This document shows positions 21,992-31,164 of a DNA stretch of 64,000 nt, in pieces. How positions within the stretch are numbered: the first letter of the stretch is position 1; every line of letters begins with the position of its first letter. The translations under genes and the position numbers were made by a program. This DNA is from Nitrospirota bacterium (GTDB lineage: Bacteria; Nitrospirota; Thermodesulfovibrionia; Thermodesulfovibrionales; Dissulfurispiraceae), in assembly GCA_040752355.1 (NCBI GenBank), contig JBFMHE010000001.1, forward strand, positions 1 through 64,000, given 5' to 3'. Under the pieces are notes generated by a model, which did not search any database, was not told where the DNA came from, and saw nothing but the letters and a program-made list of their open reading frames with translations.

Positions 21992-23098
21992 ATGGCGGGC
22001 TACGAAGTGTTATGGGTTACCGATAGCCTGGCGACCGGCGCTGCGCCGATGTCCTATGACGACCTCGGCACCATACGGGGCCAGGGCATCGATGCCATCG
22101 TCAATCTCTGTGCCGAATATTGCGACCTGCACGACATCCAGCGCGACTACGGCTTCGATGTCTACTATTTTCCGGTCGTCGACGACTCCGCCCCGAACAT
22201 CAAGGAGATGGAAGAGGCCCTCGACTGGCTCGATGAGGCGATCTACCTCGGCAAAAAGGTGCTGGTGCACTGCCGCCTCGGGCTCGGCCGGACCGGGACC
22301 TTCATCACCGCCTACCTGCTCCGGCGGGGGTTCGGCCTCAAGCTGGCGCGCGAGCGGCTGAAGCGGCTCCGGCCCAATCCCACGAGTTTTCACCAGTGGC
22401 GGCTGCTCCGGAAGTACGATAAACAATCGGGGAAGCTCACCCTGCGGGAGCCGTCGATAGAGACGAAGAACCTCGTCGACCTCGGCCTGTATTTCACCGA
22501 TTACGAGCGCCTCGTAGACGGGGTCGAGGCGGCGATAGAAGCGGGCAGCGCCGGTATCCGGCGGTGCGGGAGGGACACCGATGCATGCTGCCACCGCTTC
22601 CTCCATCTGCAGCTCATCGAGGCAGCCTACCTGCACCTCTCGCTCAACAAACGGCTGAGCAGGAACGACCGGGTCGATGCCGCGGCCAGGGCGATCGCCA
22701 TGCACCGGGTGTTTTCGGACGAAGGGGACACCCCCCATTCAGGCGATTCAACCAGTTCAGTAATCCCTGCCGATCCGGAATGTCCGGCTGCCGCCGGCTA
22801 CACCTGTCCGTTGAATAGAGAGGGCAGGTGCATCGCCTATGAGTACCGTCCCCTCACCTGCCGCCTCCATCCCATCGCCGCTGACGCCTGCGATGGCGAT
22901 TCCTGCAGTGATGCCCTGGATAGCGGGGATTCGCTCAGCCCCGAAGCGATCAATAAAGAGCTCCACGACATCTCGAAGCGCCTCTTTTTCGCCCTGAACT
23001 CTTCTTTTCTCGAGGACCGGAGCCTCCTCTTTCCCCTGACCCGGGTGGTTTCGGGCAAATTCGTGCAGGACTATTTCAGCTTTCTCTCGAAAATCTGA
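21992..23098 (+). CDS. Dual-specificity phosphatase fused to a YkgJ-type cysteine cluster domain
   Basis: This 368-residue protein begins with a cysteine phosphatase domain. The active site HCRLGLGRTG (about residues 92-101) fits H-C-x5-R, and the general acid region is FPVVDDSAPN. From about residue 185 the C-terminal part holds CGRDTDACCHRF, and later CPLNREGRCIAYEYRPLTCRLHP. This is the cysteine pattern of YkgJ/PF03692 zinc- or iron-chelating proteins. It is seven bases behind the response regulator and probably in the same operon. A phosphatase coupled to a metal-binding domain suggests redox- or metal-controlled dephosphorylation, which is inference. Confidence 0.83.
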   Translation: MAGYEVLWVTDSLATGAAPMSYDDLGTIRGQGIDAIVNLCAEYCDLHDIQRDYGFDVYYFPVVDDSAPNIKEMEEALDWLDEAIYLGKKVLVHCRLGLGRTGTFITAYLLRRGFGLKLARERLKRLRPNPTSFHQWRLLRKYDKQSGKLTLREPSIETKNLVDLGLYFTDYERLVDGVEAAIEAGSAGIRRCGRDTDACCHRFLHLQLIEAAYLHLSLNKRLSRNDRVDAAARAIAMHRVFSDEGDTPHSGDSTSSVIPADPECPAAAGYTCPLNREGRCIAYEYRPLTCRLHPIAADACDGDSCSDALDSGDSLSPEAINKELHDISKRLFFALNSSFLEDRSLLFPLTRVVSGKFVQDYFSFLSKI

Positions 23099-23311
23099 AT
23101 CATTTCAAAGGTAAATCTCTCCTGCCGGTCCTTTCCTTGCAGCAGGGGCATATCCATTTTTTCCTCCCCCAAGGAGCTCAGGATTTGGTATAATGGTCGG
23201 GATTGTTATTCGAGGCGTCATGGTATCGATGATGGAAAAGATTACCGGCAGACAGGCACGGCAGCGAGCGCGCCGTATCCGGCACGCGGAATACGAGCGA
23301 GGTGTCCGGTA

Positions 23312-24994
23312 GTGCCCTTTAACACACTTCCCAGAGAAGGCTTCATCAGCAGGGATACCGAGCTCAGCCACCTGAAGCAGCTGATCGCTGCCCGCGACGC
23401 TGCCACTGCCCGCAACGTCCTCCTCGAGGGAGCACGGGGCATAGGCAAGACCGAGCTCCTGAAGCAGCTCTACCGCACCGTTTACCAGGGCAGCGATACC
23501 GTTGTCCCCTTCTACTATTCCTTTCAGCGAGCCGCGCTCAAGGGCACCCATTTCGCCCGTGACTACTTTATGCGCTTCGTCCGGCAGTATCTCGCCTCGG
23601 TGAAGCAGGACCCCTCGCTGGTCAACGCTATGAGCACCCCCCTTACCCGCCTGATGCCGCTCATCGCCTCGTTGCGGGCCGAATGGATGATCGACCTGAT
23701 CGAGGACTTCAACGAGCAGGTGCGCGAAGGTGACCTGCACGGCCAGCTCCTCGGGGCGATCTCGGCGCCGGTGACCGCTGCGGAAAAGAGCGGGCGGACG
23801 CTGCTCGTGATGCTCGACGATTTCCATCTCGCCCCGCAGCTCTACGAGCATCAGCCCGGGGATGTGCCGGGCCTGGTCAGTCTCTTCGAGAGCTCCCTGC
23901 GGTCTCCCGTCTGCCCCCATATATTGACCGGCTCGCCGGAGGGAGCCCTCGAGTCGATCTTCACCGATAATGCCTTCAGGGGGCAGGCGGAGCGGCTCTT
24001 CGTCCGCGCCCTCGACGAGCGCGCGGCGCTGGGGCTCTTCAGATACTACTGCACTGCGCTCGGCATCAGGGAGCAGGTCGAGTCGTCGCTCAAGTTCATG
24101 AAATTCCTGGGGGGAAACCCCCTGTATATCAGAAACGCCGCCCGGTCGCTCTGGAAAATGCAGAAGAAAGAGCTGTCGGAGCGGGACCTCTGGGAGTGCT
24201 ACAGCTACGAAGTCTCCGAAGGGGAGACCGCTTTTTACTGGTCCTCGATTCTCGGCGAGTTCATCCGCGACGTCGACCAGAGGAGGGTAGCCATAGAGCT
24301 GCTCATGCATTCGATCAAGTCGAACACCGAGTTCCACGACATCGGGAGACTCTCGCGCGTGCTCGGCATCCCGGAGCGGTCCATACGGCAGGCCCTCGAT
24401 GCGCTCCAGATGTCGGGCATCGTGCAGGCGGGCGGCAGTCTCAGGCACCTGAAGGACAATGTGCTGCAGGACTTCATCCAGAGCCTCTACCTGCGGGAGG
24501 TCGAAGGGAGGAGCACGGAGCGGGTCCGGGAGCTCATCGAGACGAAGTATTATACCGAGGGCAGCGAGGCCGCCTGCTTCGAGATGGTCATCCCGATGAG
24601 CTCCGATGCCGAGCTCGTTGCAGCGCGGGCCGTCGAGCAGATCGGGAAGAACATACACCTGAACCCCGATGTCACCAACCATATCCAGCTCGCCCTCATC
24701 GAGGCATGTATCAATGCCATGGAGCACAGCGGCAGCTACGAGAAGAAGGTCTTCCTCAAATTTACGGTCAGCCCCGAGAGGATCGAGATCGCCATCGAGA
24801 CGCCGGGGAAGCTCTTCGAGCCCGAGTTCGGCGAGGGCGTCACTGCCGAAGACAAGCTCAATACGGAGCACAAGCGCGGGTGGGGTCTCAAGCTGATGCG
24901 CACCGTCATGGACGAAGTGAAGGTGGAGCGGATAGGGGAAAAGACCAGGGTGCTGCTCGTGAAAAAAATAAAGCCTGACGAGGTGTTGCGGTGA
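23312..24994 (+). CDS. AAA ATPase fused to an RsbW-like HATPase domain
   Basis: This 560-residue protein has a P-loop GARGIGKTELLKQLY at about residues 45-59 and a Walker B LLVMLDDFHL at about 165. Winged-helix-like segments in the middle (RLSRVLGIPERSIRQALDALQ) follow the STAND/AAA_16 pattern. From about residue 435 comes a GHKL kinase domain of the anti-sigma-factor type: HIQLALIEACINAMEHSGSY, then IAIETPGKLF and RGWGLKLMRTVMDEV. It starts with GTG at 23312 and overlaps the STAS gene (24991-24994). The pairing suggests a partner-switching module in which ATP-dependent sensing controls phosphorylation of the STAS protein. Confidence 0.82.
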   Translation: MPFNTLPREGFISRDTELSHLKQLIAARDAATARNVLLEGARGIGKTELLKQLYRTVYQGSDTVVPFYYSFQRAALKGTHFARDYFMRFVRQYLASVKQDPSLVNAMSTPLTRLMPLIASLRAEWMIDLIEDFNEQVREGDLHGQLLGAISAPVTAAEKSGRTLLVMLDDFHLAPQLYEHQPGDVPGLVSLFESSLRSPVCPHILTGSPEGALESIFTDNAFRGQAERLFVRALDERAALGLFRYYCTALGIREQVESSLKFMKFLGGNPLYIRNAARSLWKMQKKELSERDLWECYSYEVSEGETAFYWSSILGEFIRDVDQRRVAIELLMHSIKSNTEFHDIGRLSRVLGIPERSIRQALDALQMSGIVQAGGSLRHLKDNVLQDFIQSLYLREVEGRSTERVRELIETKYYTEGSEAACFEMVIPMSSDAELVAARAVEQIGKNIHLNPDVTNHIQLALIEACINAMEHSGSYEKKVFLKFTVSPERIEIAIETPGKLFEPEFGEGVTAEDKLNTEHKRGWGLKLMRTVMDEVKVERIGEKTRVLLVKKIKPDEVLR

Positions 24995-25356
24995 AAGCAG
25001 CAAATTTCAACGTCACGACGAAGCTCAACGACCGTGTCGCCGTCATCTATCCCCGGGGATACCTGAACAACATCACGGGCGAGGACCTTGTCGACGCCTC
25101 TTCCGCCTGCCTCGGCAAAGGCGTAAAGAACATCGTGCTGAATTTCAGCGAGACCGAGTTCATCAACAGCATCGGCATCTCCCTGCTCCTGACGATCATC
25201 GAGCGGCTCAGGGAGTCGGGCGGAAGCCTCTGCTTTACCAATATGAGCAAGATGTACGCCGAGACGTTCCAGGTGCTCGGCCTGACGAAGTACGTTGCGG
25301 TCTTCGACAGGGAAGAGGATGCGCTGCGGCATTTCGGCGGCAGCCCCCTGCAATGA
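24991..25356 (+). CDS. STAS-domain anti-sigma factor antagonist
   Basis: This 121-residue STAS protein reads VAVIYPRGYLNNITGEDLVD, IVLNFSETEFINSIGISLLL and GGSLCFTNMSKMYAETFQVLGLTKYV. The serine in the FINSIG motif is the site that RsbW-type kinases phosphorylate in SpoIIAA/RsbV proteins. It overlaps the upstream kinase-like gene and the downstream HD-GYP gene by four bases each, so the three are made together. It would transmit kinase activity to a sigma factor or to the c-di-GMP enzymes downstream. Confidence 0.88.
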   Translation: MKAANFNVTTKLNDRVAVIYPRGYLNNITGEDLVDASSACLGKGVKNIVLNFSETEFINSIGISLLLTIIERLRESGGSLCFTNMSKMYAETFQVLGLTKYVAVFDREEDALRHFGGSPLQ

Positions 25357-26579
25357 GCCTCGAGCTGAAAAAAGCGCTGTACCATATTTCATCCCTCGTC
25401 GACCTCGGCCAGGAGGTGACCTCGTCGAAAAACTTCTACGTCAAGATACAGTCGGTCCTCTATTCCATCATGGGGACCTTTCTCGCGAACCGGGGAGCCA
25501 TATTCGTGTATGAGAAGGATACGGGAGCGCTCATCCCCCTGGCGAAGAAGGGCTTTCAGAAGACCGAAATCCCGATGCTGACCTTCAGCATCGAGCACAT
25601 GCTGCCGCTCAGGAAGAACGAGCCCTGCCGGCTCGGCGGCAACGGAAACAGCTCCGCGCTCTTCTACGGGCTGAAGGAAGAGCTGCTCCAGTCGGGCTTC
25701 GAGATATTCATCCCCCTCTGGGTGAGGGACGAGTTCATCGGCGCTATCGCGCTGAGCAGCAAATTCACCGAGGAGCCCTATACCCCCGACGACCTCGAGC
25801 TCCTCAGGGTCATCGCCCACCAGATCGGCATCACCCTGAGCAACCACGCCCTCTTCATCAACCTCTCGGAGCAGCTCGACAGGAACCGGAAGCTCTACGA
25901 AGAGATGCGGCGCATCTACCACGACACCATCCAGGCCTTCGCCGCCGCCATCGACGCGAAGGACGCCTATACCAAGAACCACTCCCAGCGCGTGGCGCGC
26001 TATTCCGTGGCGATCGCCCGGGAGCTCGGCTGGAGCGAGTCCGATATCGAGGGCATCTATATCGCGGGATTCCTGCACGATGTGGGGAAGCTGGTGGTCA
26101 ACAACGAAGTGCTCAACAAGAAGGAGCCGCTGACGAACCAGGAGTGGCATGAGCTGCGGAGCCACTCCTCGGTCTCGTACAAGATCAGCTCGAAGATAAA
26201 GTTCCCCTGGAAAGACGTGGTGAAGATGATCAAGCACCACCACGAGCGGCTCGACGGCAACGGCTATCCCGATTCGCTGACCGGCGCCGACCTGAGCGAG
26301 GGCGCCAAGATCCTCATCCTCGCCGACTCATTCGACGCGATGACCACGGACCGGCCCTACAAGCCGCGGCTGGAGCTGAGGGAGGCCCTGGAGGAGCTGA
26401 AGAAGTGCCTGGGGACCCAGTTCGAGCCGCGCATCGTCGCTGCCTTCTGCAGGGTGCTCGACAAGGAGATAAAGGGTGAGCTTCCCGAACCGCATATACT
26501 GCCCCACCTCGACGAGGGATTCGATCCCTCCATCATTTCGGAGATCCTCCAGGCGCTGATCGAAGAGCTCTCCGAGTAG
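25353..26579 (+). CDS. GAF-HD-GYP c-di-GMP phosphodiesterase
   Basis: This 408-residue protein has an N-terminal GAF-like sensor (about 20-165) and a HD-GYP domain. Metal-binding HSQRVARYS, GFLHDVGKL (the HD pair), HHHERLDGNGYPDSL (the HHE and GYP motifs) and SFDAMTTDRPYK are all intact. HD-GYP proteins hydrolyse cyclic di-GMP. It overlaps the STAS gene by four bases, so it is likely the output or a co-regulated member of the same signalling operon. Confidence 0.93.
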   Translation: MSLELKKALYHISSLVDLGQEVTSSKNFYVKIQSVLYSIMGTFLANRGAIFVYEKDTGALIPLAKKGFQKTEIPMLTFSIEHMLPLRKNEPCRLGGNGNSSALFYGLKEELLQSGFEIFIPLWVRDEFIGAIALSSKFTEEPYTPDDLELLRVIAHQIGITLSNHALFINLSEQLDRNRKLYEEMRRIYHDTIQAFAAAIDAKDAYTKNHSQRVARYSVAIARELGWSESDIEGIYIAGFLHDVGKLVVNNEVLNKKEPLTNQEWHELRSHSSVSYKISSKIKFPWKDVVKMIKHHHERLDGNGYPDSLTGADLSEGAKILILADSFDAMTTDRPYKPRLELREALEELKKCLGTQFEPRIVAAFCRVLDKEIKGELPEPHILPHLDEGFDPSIISEILQALIEELSE

Positions 26580-26663
26580 CCGTTATCCGCAGGAAAAAAG
26601 CATGGTGCAGAAGCGAGAATATCTTTAGTGCTCCTTCGCTCCTTTTTCAGGTAAAATACAGTC

Positions 26664-27782
26664 ATGATACACAAAGCATACAAAGTCATCGTGACCCGCA
26701 CCTGCCCGTCCTGCGGGCTGGGGTTTACCAATACGATCGCCAAGAATGTTTATGAATGCAACTACTCCCAATGCCATGCGCGGTTCGATTTCTCGATATT
26801 TTCCGACGAGGAGATCAGAAAGGCGCTCAATACGGAAAACGGCGAGGCCAGGGCCCCGGAGGCGTCGTCCGAAGAGAGCGGCGCACCTCCCCTCGATTTC
26901 AGCGTCTTCAGCAGCGGAAGCGCCGAGGAAAGACAGAGGACCTATGGGGAGCTGCCTGAGCGGGCCGGCGCAGCCGGTACGGCTGCATTGAACGGGGAGC
27001 TGACCCCGGAAAGGGTTGAAAGCCTCGAAAACAGCCTGGTACAAGCCATAGGGCGCGGCGAGCTGGTGGTGCATTACCAGCCCCAGATCGACAGCTCGCT
27101 CAACAGGGTCACCGGCGCCGAGGCGCTGGTGCGCTGGAACCATCCTGAAAGGGGACTGCTCGTACCGGAGGAGTTCCTTCCCCTGGCCGAAGAGAGCGGC
27201 CTTATCGTAGCCCTCGATGAGTGGGTGCTGCGCACCGCCTGTGAACAGGTTTCGGCGTGGCAGAGCCAGGGGCGCCCGCCGCTCCGGGTGACGGTCAATC
27301 TGTCTGCCCGGCAGTTCCGGCAGCCGCAGCTCATCGAGACGGTCTCCCGGGCGCTGAACGAGACAGGGCTCGGTCCCGAGCGGCTCGAAATCGAGATTAC
27401 CGAGGCGATCGCCCTGCAGGATATCGAGCTGGCCGTCGCCACCCTGCAGCAGCTGCAGGAGCTGGGGGTTACGCTCTCGCTCGACGACTTCGGGACCGGC
27501 TATTCGTCGTTGAACTATCTGAGGAAGCTCCCTGTGCAGCGGATAAAGATCGACAGGACGGTGACGAGAGGCATCACGGAGAATCCCGATGACCTCGCGG
27601 TCGTAAGAGCGGTCGTCGCCATGGGGTCCGGCCTCGGCCTGAAGGCGGTCGCCGAAGGGGTCGAGACGATCGACCAGCTGATGCTCCTCCAGAAGAACGG
27701 CTGCGACGAGGTCCAGGGATTCTATTTCAGCAGGCCGCTTCCGCCGGATGAGTTCGCAGCATTCAAGGTTATCTACAAGTAG
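26664..27782 (+). CDS. EAL-domain c-di-GMP phosphodiesterase with N-terminal zinc-ribbon-like motif
   Basis: This 372-residue protein starts with CPSCGLGFTNTIAKNVYECN...C (Cys at about 12, 15, 31 and 36), a zinc-ribbon-like segment, followed by a low-complexity linker. The EAL domain from about residue 115 has LVVHYQPQID, GAEALVRWNHPE, VNLSARQF, LEIEITE, LDDFGTGYSSLNYLRKLPV, KIDRTV, AEGVET and VQGFYFSRPLPP. The catalytic and metal residues look complete, so the enzyme is probably active. It lies 84 bases behind the HD-GYP gene and is followed by a terminator. Confidence 0.9.
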   Translation: MIHKAYKVIVTRTCPSCGLGFTNTIAKNVYECNYSQCHARFDFSIFSDEEIRKALNTENGEARAPEASSEESGAPPLDFSVFSSGSAEERQRTYGELPERAGAAGTAALNGELTPERVESLENSLVQAIGRGELVVHYQPQIDSSLNRVTGAEALVRWNHPERGLLVPEEFLPLAEESGLIVALDEWVLRTACEQVSAWQSQGRPPLRVTVNLSARQFRQPQLIETVSRALNETGLGPERLEIEITEAIALQDIELAVATLQQLQELGVTLSLDDFGTGYSSLNYLRKLPVQRIKIDRTVTRGITENPDDLAVVRAVVAMGSGLGLKAVAEGVETIDQLMLLQKNGCDEVQGFYFSRPLPPDEFAAFKVIYK

Positions 27783-27797
27783 CCCGCCGTCAGACGT

Positions 27798-27819
27798 GCC
27801 GGGTGCCCGGCTCCTTTTC
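27798..27819 (+). terminator. Terminator after the EAL gene
   Basis: GCCGGG-TG-CCCGGC (27798-27811) is a perfect six-pair stem followed by TCCTTTTCT. The U-run is interrupted. Confidence 0.6.
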
Positions 27820-27849
27820 TGATCCCCTGTTCCTTTCCATCCTGCTGTT

Positions 27850-29694
27850 CTACCCCGGGTCTTTCTGTTCGTTCCGTGCTTTATATCGGCGATACAGGAG
27901 AGGGAGGAGGGATCCCAGGACAATCAGTCCCAGACCTATGAAGAAGGCCGGCGGCAGCGTGCCCTCGATTACGTCGAGCAGGGAGCTCGAGAAGACGACG
28001 TAGGCTATTGCGCCGGGAAGCATGAAGATGAGCGACGCCAGGGCAAAATGCAGGAACCTGATCTTCGTGAGGCCGAAGGCGTAATTGAGGAGATTGAAAG
28101 GCAAGAGGGGGATGAGCCGCATAATGGCAACGATCTTCCAGCCCTGCTGCGCCACGTCCTTATCGAGCTGCTGCCAGCGCGGCCCCTGCAGCCTTCGTTC
28201 TACCCAGCCCCGTGCACCATACCGTGAGACGAGGAAGGCGAGGCAGGCGCCGAGGGTGGCGCCGGTGATGCTGTAGACCACCCCCCAGAAGGGGCCGAAG
28301 AGGACCCCGGCGGTGATGGTGAGCGGAAGGCCCGGCAGAAAGAGCACCGGGGCGATCGTATAGATAAGTACAAAGATGAGCGGGGCGAGGGCGCCGTAGC
28401 TCTCGATGAGACGCTGCAAGGCATCTTTTTCCAGGTATGCGACAGCACCGGACAGATGCACTGCCAGAATCGCCCCGATGAACATCGCTGCAAGGAAGAG
28501 CCGTTTAATGAGGTTCCCTTTCCCGCTCTTTTCCGGAAGCGGCCGCTCTCTGTGGCCCCGTGCATCGACGAGCTTTTTGAATTCTTTTTTTAACCGTATC
28601 CTGTTGCGGTAGGTAAACGGAGCCTTTGCCGCTTTCACCGTCCCCTCCATGGTGGCCTGCGGTTCGAAGAGAAGGTCAAGTACATGGCTTGTAGGGGTCA
28701 ATGCTCCCAGATAAGTGGCGCATCCCGCGCAATAGGTAATTATTCTTCTGCCGGCTGCTTCGTCTTTCCGAAGCATGCCCCATTTCTTTGAAAGCTCCGG
28801 CGAAAGAAAGCCGACCGAGCCTCCTTCGCCGCAGCAGAGAGTCAGCTTCCCTGAATGGGCCATTTCTTCTGTCTGCAGGCCTTGTCCCTTCACCAGATCA
28901 CGGACGGCCCTGTGGGTCGTCTCATGCTCCCTGAGAGCGCAAGGATCATGGATCGTGACCTTGCCGACGGTGCCGTTACCGGCCGATAAGCGATTTCTGG
29001 CCATGAGCTCATAAACGGTTTCCACCTCAATCTCACCGCCGTACCTGCTGAATACCTTGTGGCAGTTCGGGCAGGCTACGATGACTTTTTCCACTCCGTG
29101 ATCAAGGAGGAACCGCCTCATTTCGCCGAAGACGGCGGTAAAGCACCCGGTTCTCCCGAGATCATGGGAGGGCTTTGCGCAGCAGTCGAGAACAATGCCG
29201 AGAGTGGGGATGGCCTTTTTCAAAAGCAGAAAGACCTCTTTTGTCCTTTCGGGGCGCGTTCCGGGCAGGGTGCATCCGGGAAAAAAGACAGTGGAGCATC
29301 CATCGGGAAGACCGTAATAGGTGTACTTCGGGGAGGTCCCCCTTTTCTCATAACCCAGAATTCCCGCGTGCTCAGGGAAGTCTCCTGCACCGCGCATGAC
29401 CGCAGCTCGCCTCATTTCGAGAAACATGCCGGCAGGATCGATCTTTACCGGACAGACCGCCGAGCACAATCCGCAGAGACTGCACTCAAAGGGCAGGGCC
29501 TGACGCCTCATTCCTTCAGGGTTGCAGGAATCGGCAATTTCCTTGGGGGTGCCGTACTTCGAAAGGAATGCACATTCCTTTACACACGTTTTGCACTCGG
29601 TGCACGTTTCGGAGACAGAGCGGAGCGCCTCCGGAAGCGCTCCGCGCATCGGAATATCTCGTTTTTCTGTTTTTTTCTGTTGATCGATAAGCAT
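27850..29694 (-). CDS. HdrD/GlpC-like Fe-S protein fused to a TVP38/TMEM64 membrane domain
   Basis: This 614-residue protein starts with two 4Fe-4S motifs (CTECKTCVKECAF, then CSLCGLCSAVCPV, about residues 31-82). Two CCG-type domains follow (VFFPGCTLPG with CCAKPSHDLG, and IHDPCALREH with LCCGEGG), as in heterodisulfide reductase HdrD and glycerol-3-phosphate dehydrogenase GlpC. From about residue 395 it turns into a membrane protein with about six helices and the VTT-domain pattern (FLPGLPLTITAGVLFGPFWG, then IVAIMRLIPLLPFNLLNYAFG). E. coli TVP38 proteins YdjX and YdjZ are encoded beside YdjY. Here a YdjY gene is the upstream neighbour. The fusion suggests electron transfer at the membrane in the same pathway. 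Confidence 0.85.
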   Translation of the reverse strand: MLIDQQKKTEKRDIPMRGALPEALRSVSETCTECKTCVKECAFLSKYGTPKEIADSCNPEGMRRQALPFECSLCGLCSAVCPVKIDPAGMFLEMRRAAVMRGAGDFPEHAGILGYEKRGTSPKYTYYGLPDGCSTVFFPGCTLPGTRPERTKEVFLLLKKAIPTLGIVLDCCAKPSHDLGRTGCFTAVFGEMRRFLLDHGVEKVIVACPNCHKVFSRYGGEIEVETVYELMARNRLSAGNGTVGKVTIHDPCALREHETTHRAVRDLVKGQGLQTEEMAHSGKLTLCCGEGGSVGFLSPELSKKWGMLRKDEAAGRRIITYCAGCATYLGALTPTSHVLDLLFEPQATMEGTVKAAKAPFTYRNRIRLKKEFKKLVDARGHRERPLPEKSGKGNLIKRLFLAAMFIGAILAVHLSGAVAYLEKDALQRLIESYGALAPLIFVLIYTIAPVLFLPGLPLTITAGVLFGPFWGVVYSITGATLGACLAFLVSRYGARGWVERRLQGPRWQQLDKDVAQQGWKIVAIMRLIPLLPFNLLNYAFGLTKIRFLHFALASLIFMLPGAIAYVVFSSSLLDVIEGTLPPAFFIGLGLIVLGSLLPLLYRRYKARNEQKDPG

Positions 29695-29706
29695 CAGAAA
29701 GGATTT

Positions 29707-30432
29707 TTACTTTGAATGTGCTACCCTGTAGATGAGAATCACGGGTTTGCCGTCGGTCGGGAGCACTTCTGCGCGTCCCTTATACCTAGAATTCGGGTTG
29801 ATGAACCTTTTCAATGTGCCGGTCTGCGGGTAGGATGCATTGCTCGATACCGCAATCCAGCAGCTTTCGAGGCAGGTGATGCATCCGGTCTTCTGCTCCT
29901 CTGAGGCTTTGCGGTTGCCGCCGAATTTGATATGGAAATCCTTGCCCTGTTCATCCCAGAAGATTTCGTTTAATGAAAGCTCTTTTCCCAGTCCGGGCCA
30001 GGTGGCGGTTATGTTCAAAGTATCACCTTCCACATGCTTGCCGACCGTCTCTTTTGTCAAGGTATTGCCGGGCTTTGCGCCGATCTTTATCAGACCATCG
30101 TAGAAATCGAGATTATGAGCGTAGGCCTTGAGAATCGCCCGGTCCTGGTATTTGCCCTCTTTGAATACCACGCCCCAGTGGACGTTCGGCTGATGGACGT
30201 TCATTTCATGCACTTCCGTGTAGATCAATACCCGCTTGCCTTTTTCATCGACAATGACAGGGTTTTCCCTTGTCGGGAAATTCTGTATACCTGTGCTGCC
30301 TACTTTTGCGATCAGCTGATGTCCTTTTTTCTCGTGCGAATCAGCGAAGACGCTTGCGGTGAGCAGTGCCATAACTATTGTTACGAGAATACCAGTGCCG
30401 ATGTGCTTTAAGAAATCTCTTTCCATACTCAT
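29707..30432 (-). CDS. Exported YdjY-domain protein
   Basis: This 241-residue protein has a signal peptide (GTGILVTIVMALLTASVFA) and a mature domain of the YdjY type: NFPTRENPVIVDEKGKRVLI, EVHEMNVHQPNVHWGVVFKEG, and the cysteine-containing CITCLESCWIAVSS near the C-terminus. Its three cysteines in C-x2-C-x3-C could bind a metal or redox centre. It lies 12 bases upstream of the Fe-S/TVP38 fusion and just downstream of yedF, and is probably transcribed from the yedF promoter. It is periplasmic by prediction. The reaction is unknown. Confidence 0.78.
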   Translation of the reverse strand: MSMERDFLKHIGTGILVTIVMALLTASVFADSHEKKGHQLIAKVGSTGIQNFPTRENPVIVDEKGKRVLIYTEVHEMNVHQPNVHWGVVFKEGKYQDRAILKAYAHNLDFYDGLIKIGAKPGNTLTKETVGKHVEGDTLNITATWPGLGKELSLNEIFWDEQGKDFHIKFGGNRKASEEQKTGCITCLESCWIAVSSNASYPQTGTLKRFINPNSRYKGRAEVLPTDGKPVILIYRVAHSK

Positions 30433-30467
30433 AACTCCCCCGGTTTATAGTGAGCGAGACAACGTCT

Positions 30468-31091
30468 CTATCCGATCCAGACCGTTCTTCTGAAGTCCTT
30501 GATGCCTTCGACGATATGATTCGTTGTGCCCCGATAGCCGACCTTCAATTCTCTTTCGAGGCCGTAGTGCTTGAGGCAGGTGCCGCAGGTGAATATCTCG
30601 ACCCCCGTCTTCTCGATCTCTTTCAGAAGGGGAACGATCTCCTCGTCGGTCGTGGTGAGCCTCACCGCGGCATTGAGGAAAAATATGGTGTGAGGGACCT
30701 CTTTCGTCACCCGCATGGTATCGAAGAACCCTTTCATGAGGACCTTTCCGAGGTCCTCGTCTTTGCCCATCACATCAGACCCGATGATGAGGAGAACGTC
30801 CTTTTCCGGCTCGACGTATTCTCCGGGAGCGGGCGCAGCCTGTGTCGCCGGCCCTGCACCGCCCGCCGCTACTTCGCAGGGGTATCCTTTCACGATCTTC
30901 ACCTTCCAATAACCGTCTTCCTGTATCGACTCCGCGTAAAAGCCGCCCTTCGCGGCAAACCTGGTGAGATTCTTGACCGATGCCTCGTTATCGGTGAGGA
31001 CATCGACAACGCCTTCGTCTATTGTTGCCAAAGCTTCCTCCGCCATGATGACCGGCTTCGGGCAGCCGAGGCCTCGTGCGTCGACGACCAT
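30468..31091 (-). CDS. yedF: YedF: TusA-like plus DsrE-like selenium-metabolism protein
   Basis: This 207-residue protein has an N-terminal TusA domain, VVDARGLGCPKPVIMAEEAL, whose Cys in the CPKP motif carries persulfide or perselenide. The C-terminal DsrE-like domain holds VLLIIGSDVMGKDEDLGKVLMK, HTIFFLNAAVRLTT and IFTCGTCLKHYGLER. This is the architecture of the selenium-associated YedF proteins found next to SelD and YedE in selenium-using bacteria. It probably moves activated Se or S. GAGGAGG precedes the ATG. The upstream region holds a two-part operator shared with the double-cubane reductase gene. Confidence 0.9.
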   Translation of the reverse strand: MVVDARGLGCPKPVIMAEEALATIDEGVVDVLTDNEASVKNLTRFAAKGGFYAESIQEDGYWKVKIVKGYPCEVAAGGAGPATQAAPAPGEYVEPEKDVLLIIGSDVMGKDEDLGKVLMKGFFDTMRVTKEVPHTIFFLNAAVRLTTTDEEIVPLLKEIEKTGVEIFTCGTCLKHYGLERELKVGYRGTTNHIVEGIKDFRRTVWIG

Positions 31092-31164
31092 AGTGTCCTC
31101 CTCATTGGATTAGTGCGGTTGCAAGGGAAGCAGATATCACAAAATAACTTTTCGGAAGAGGTGG

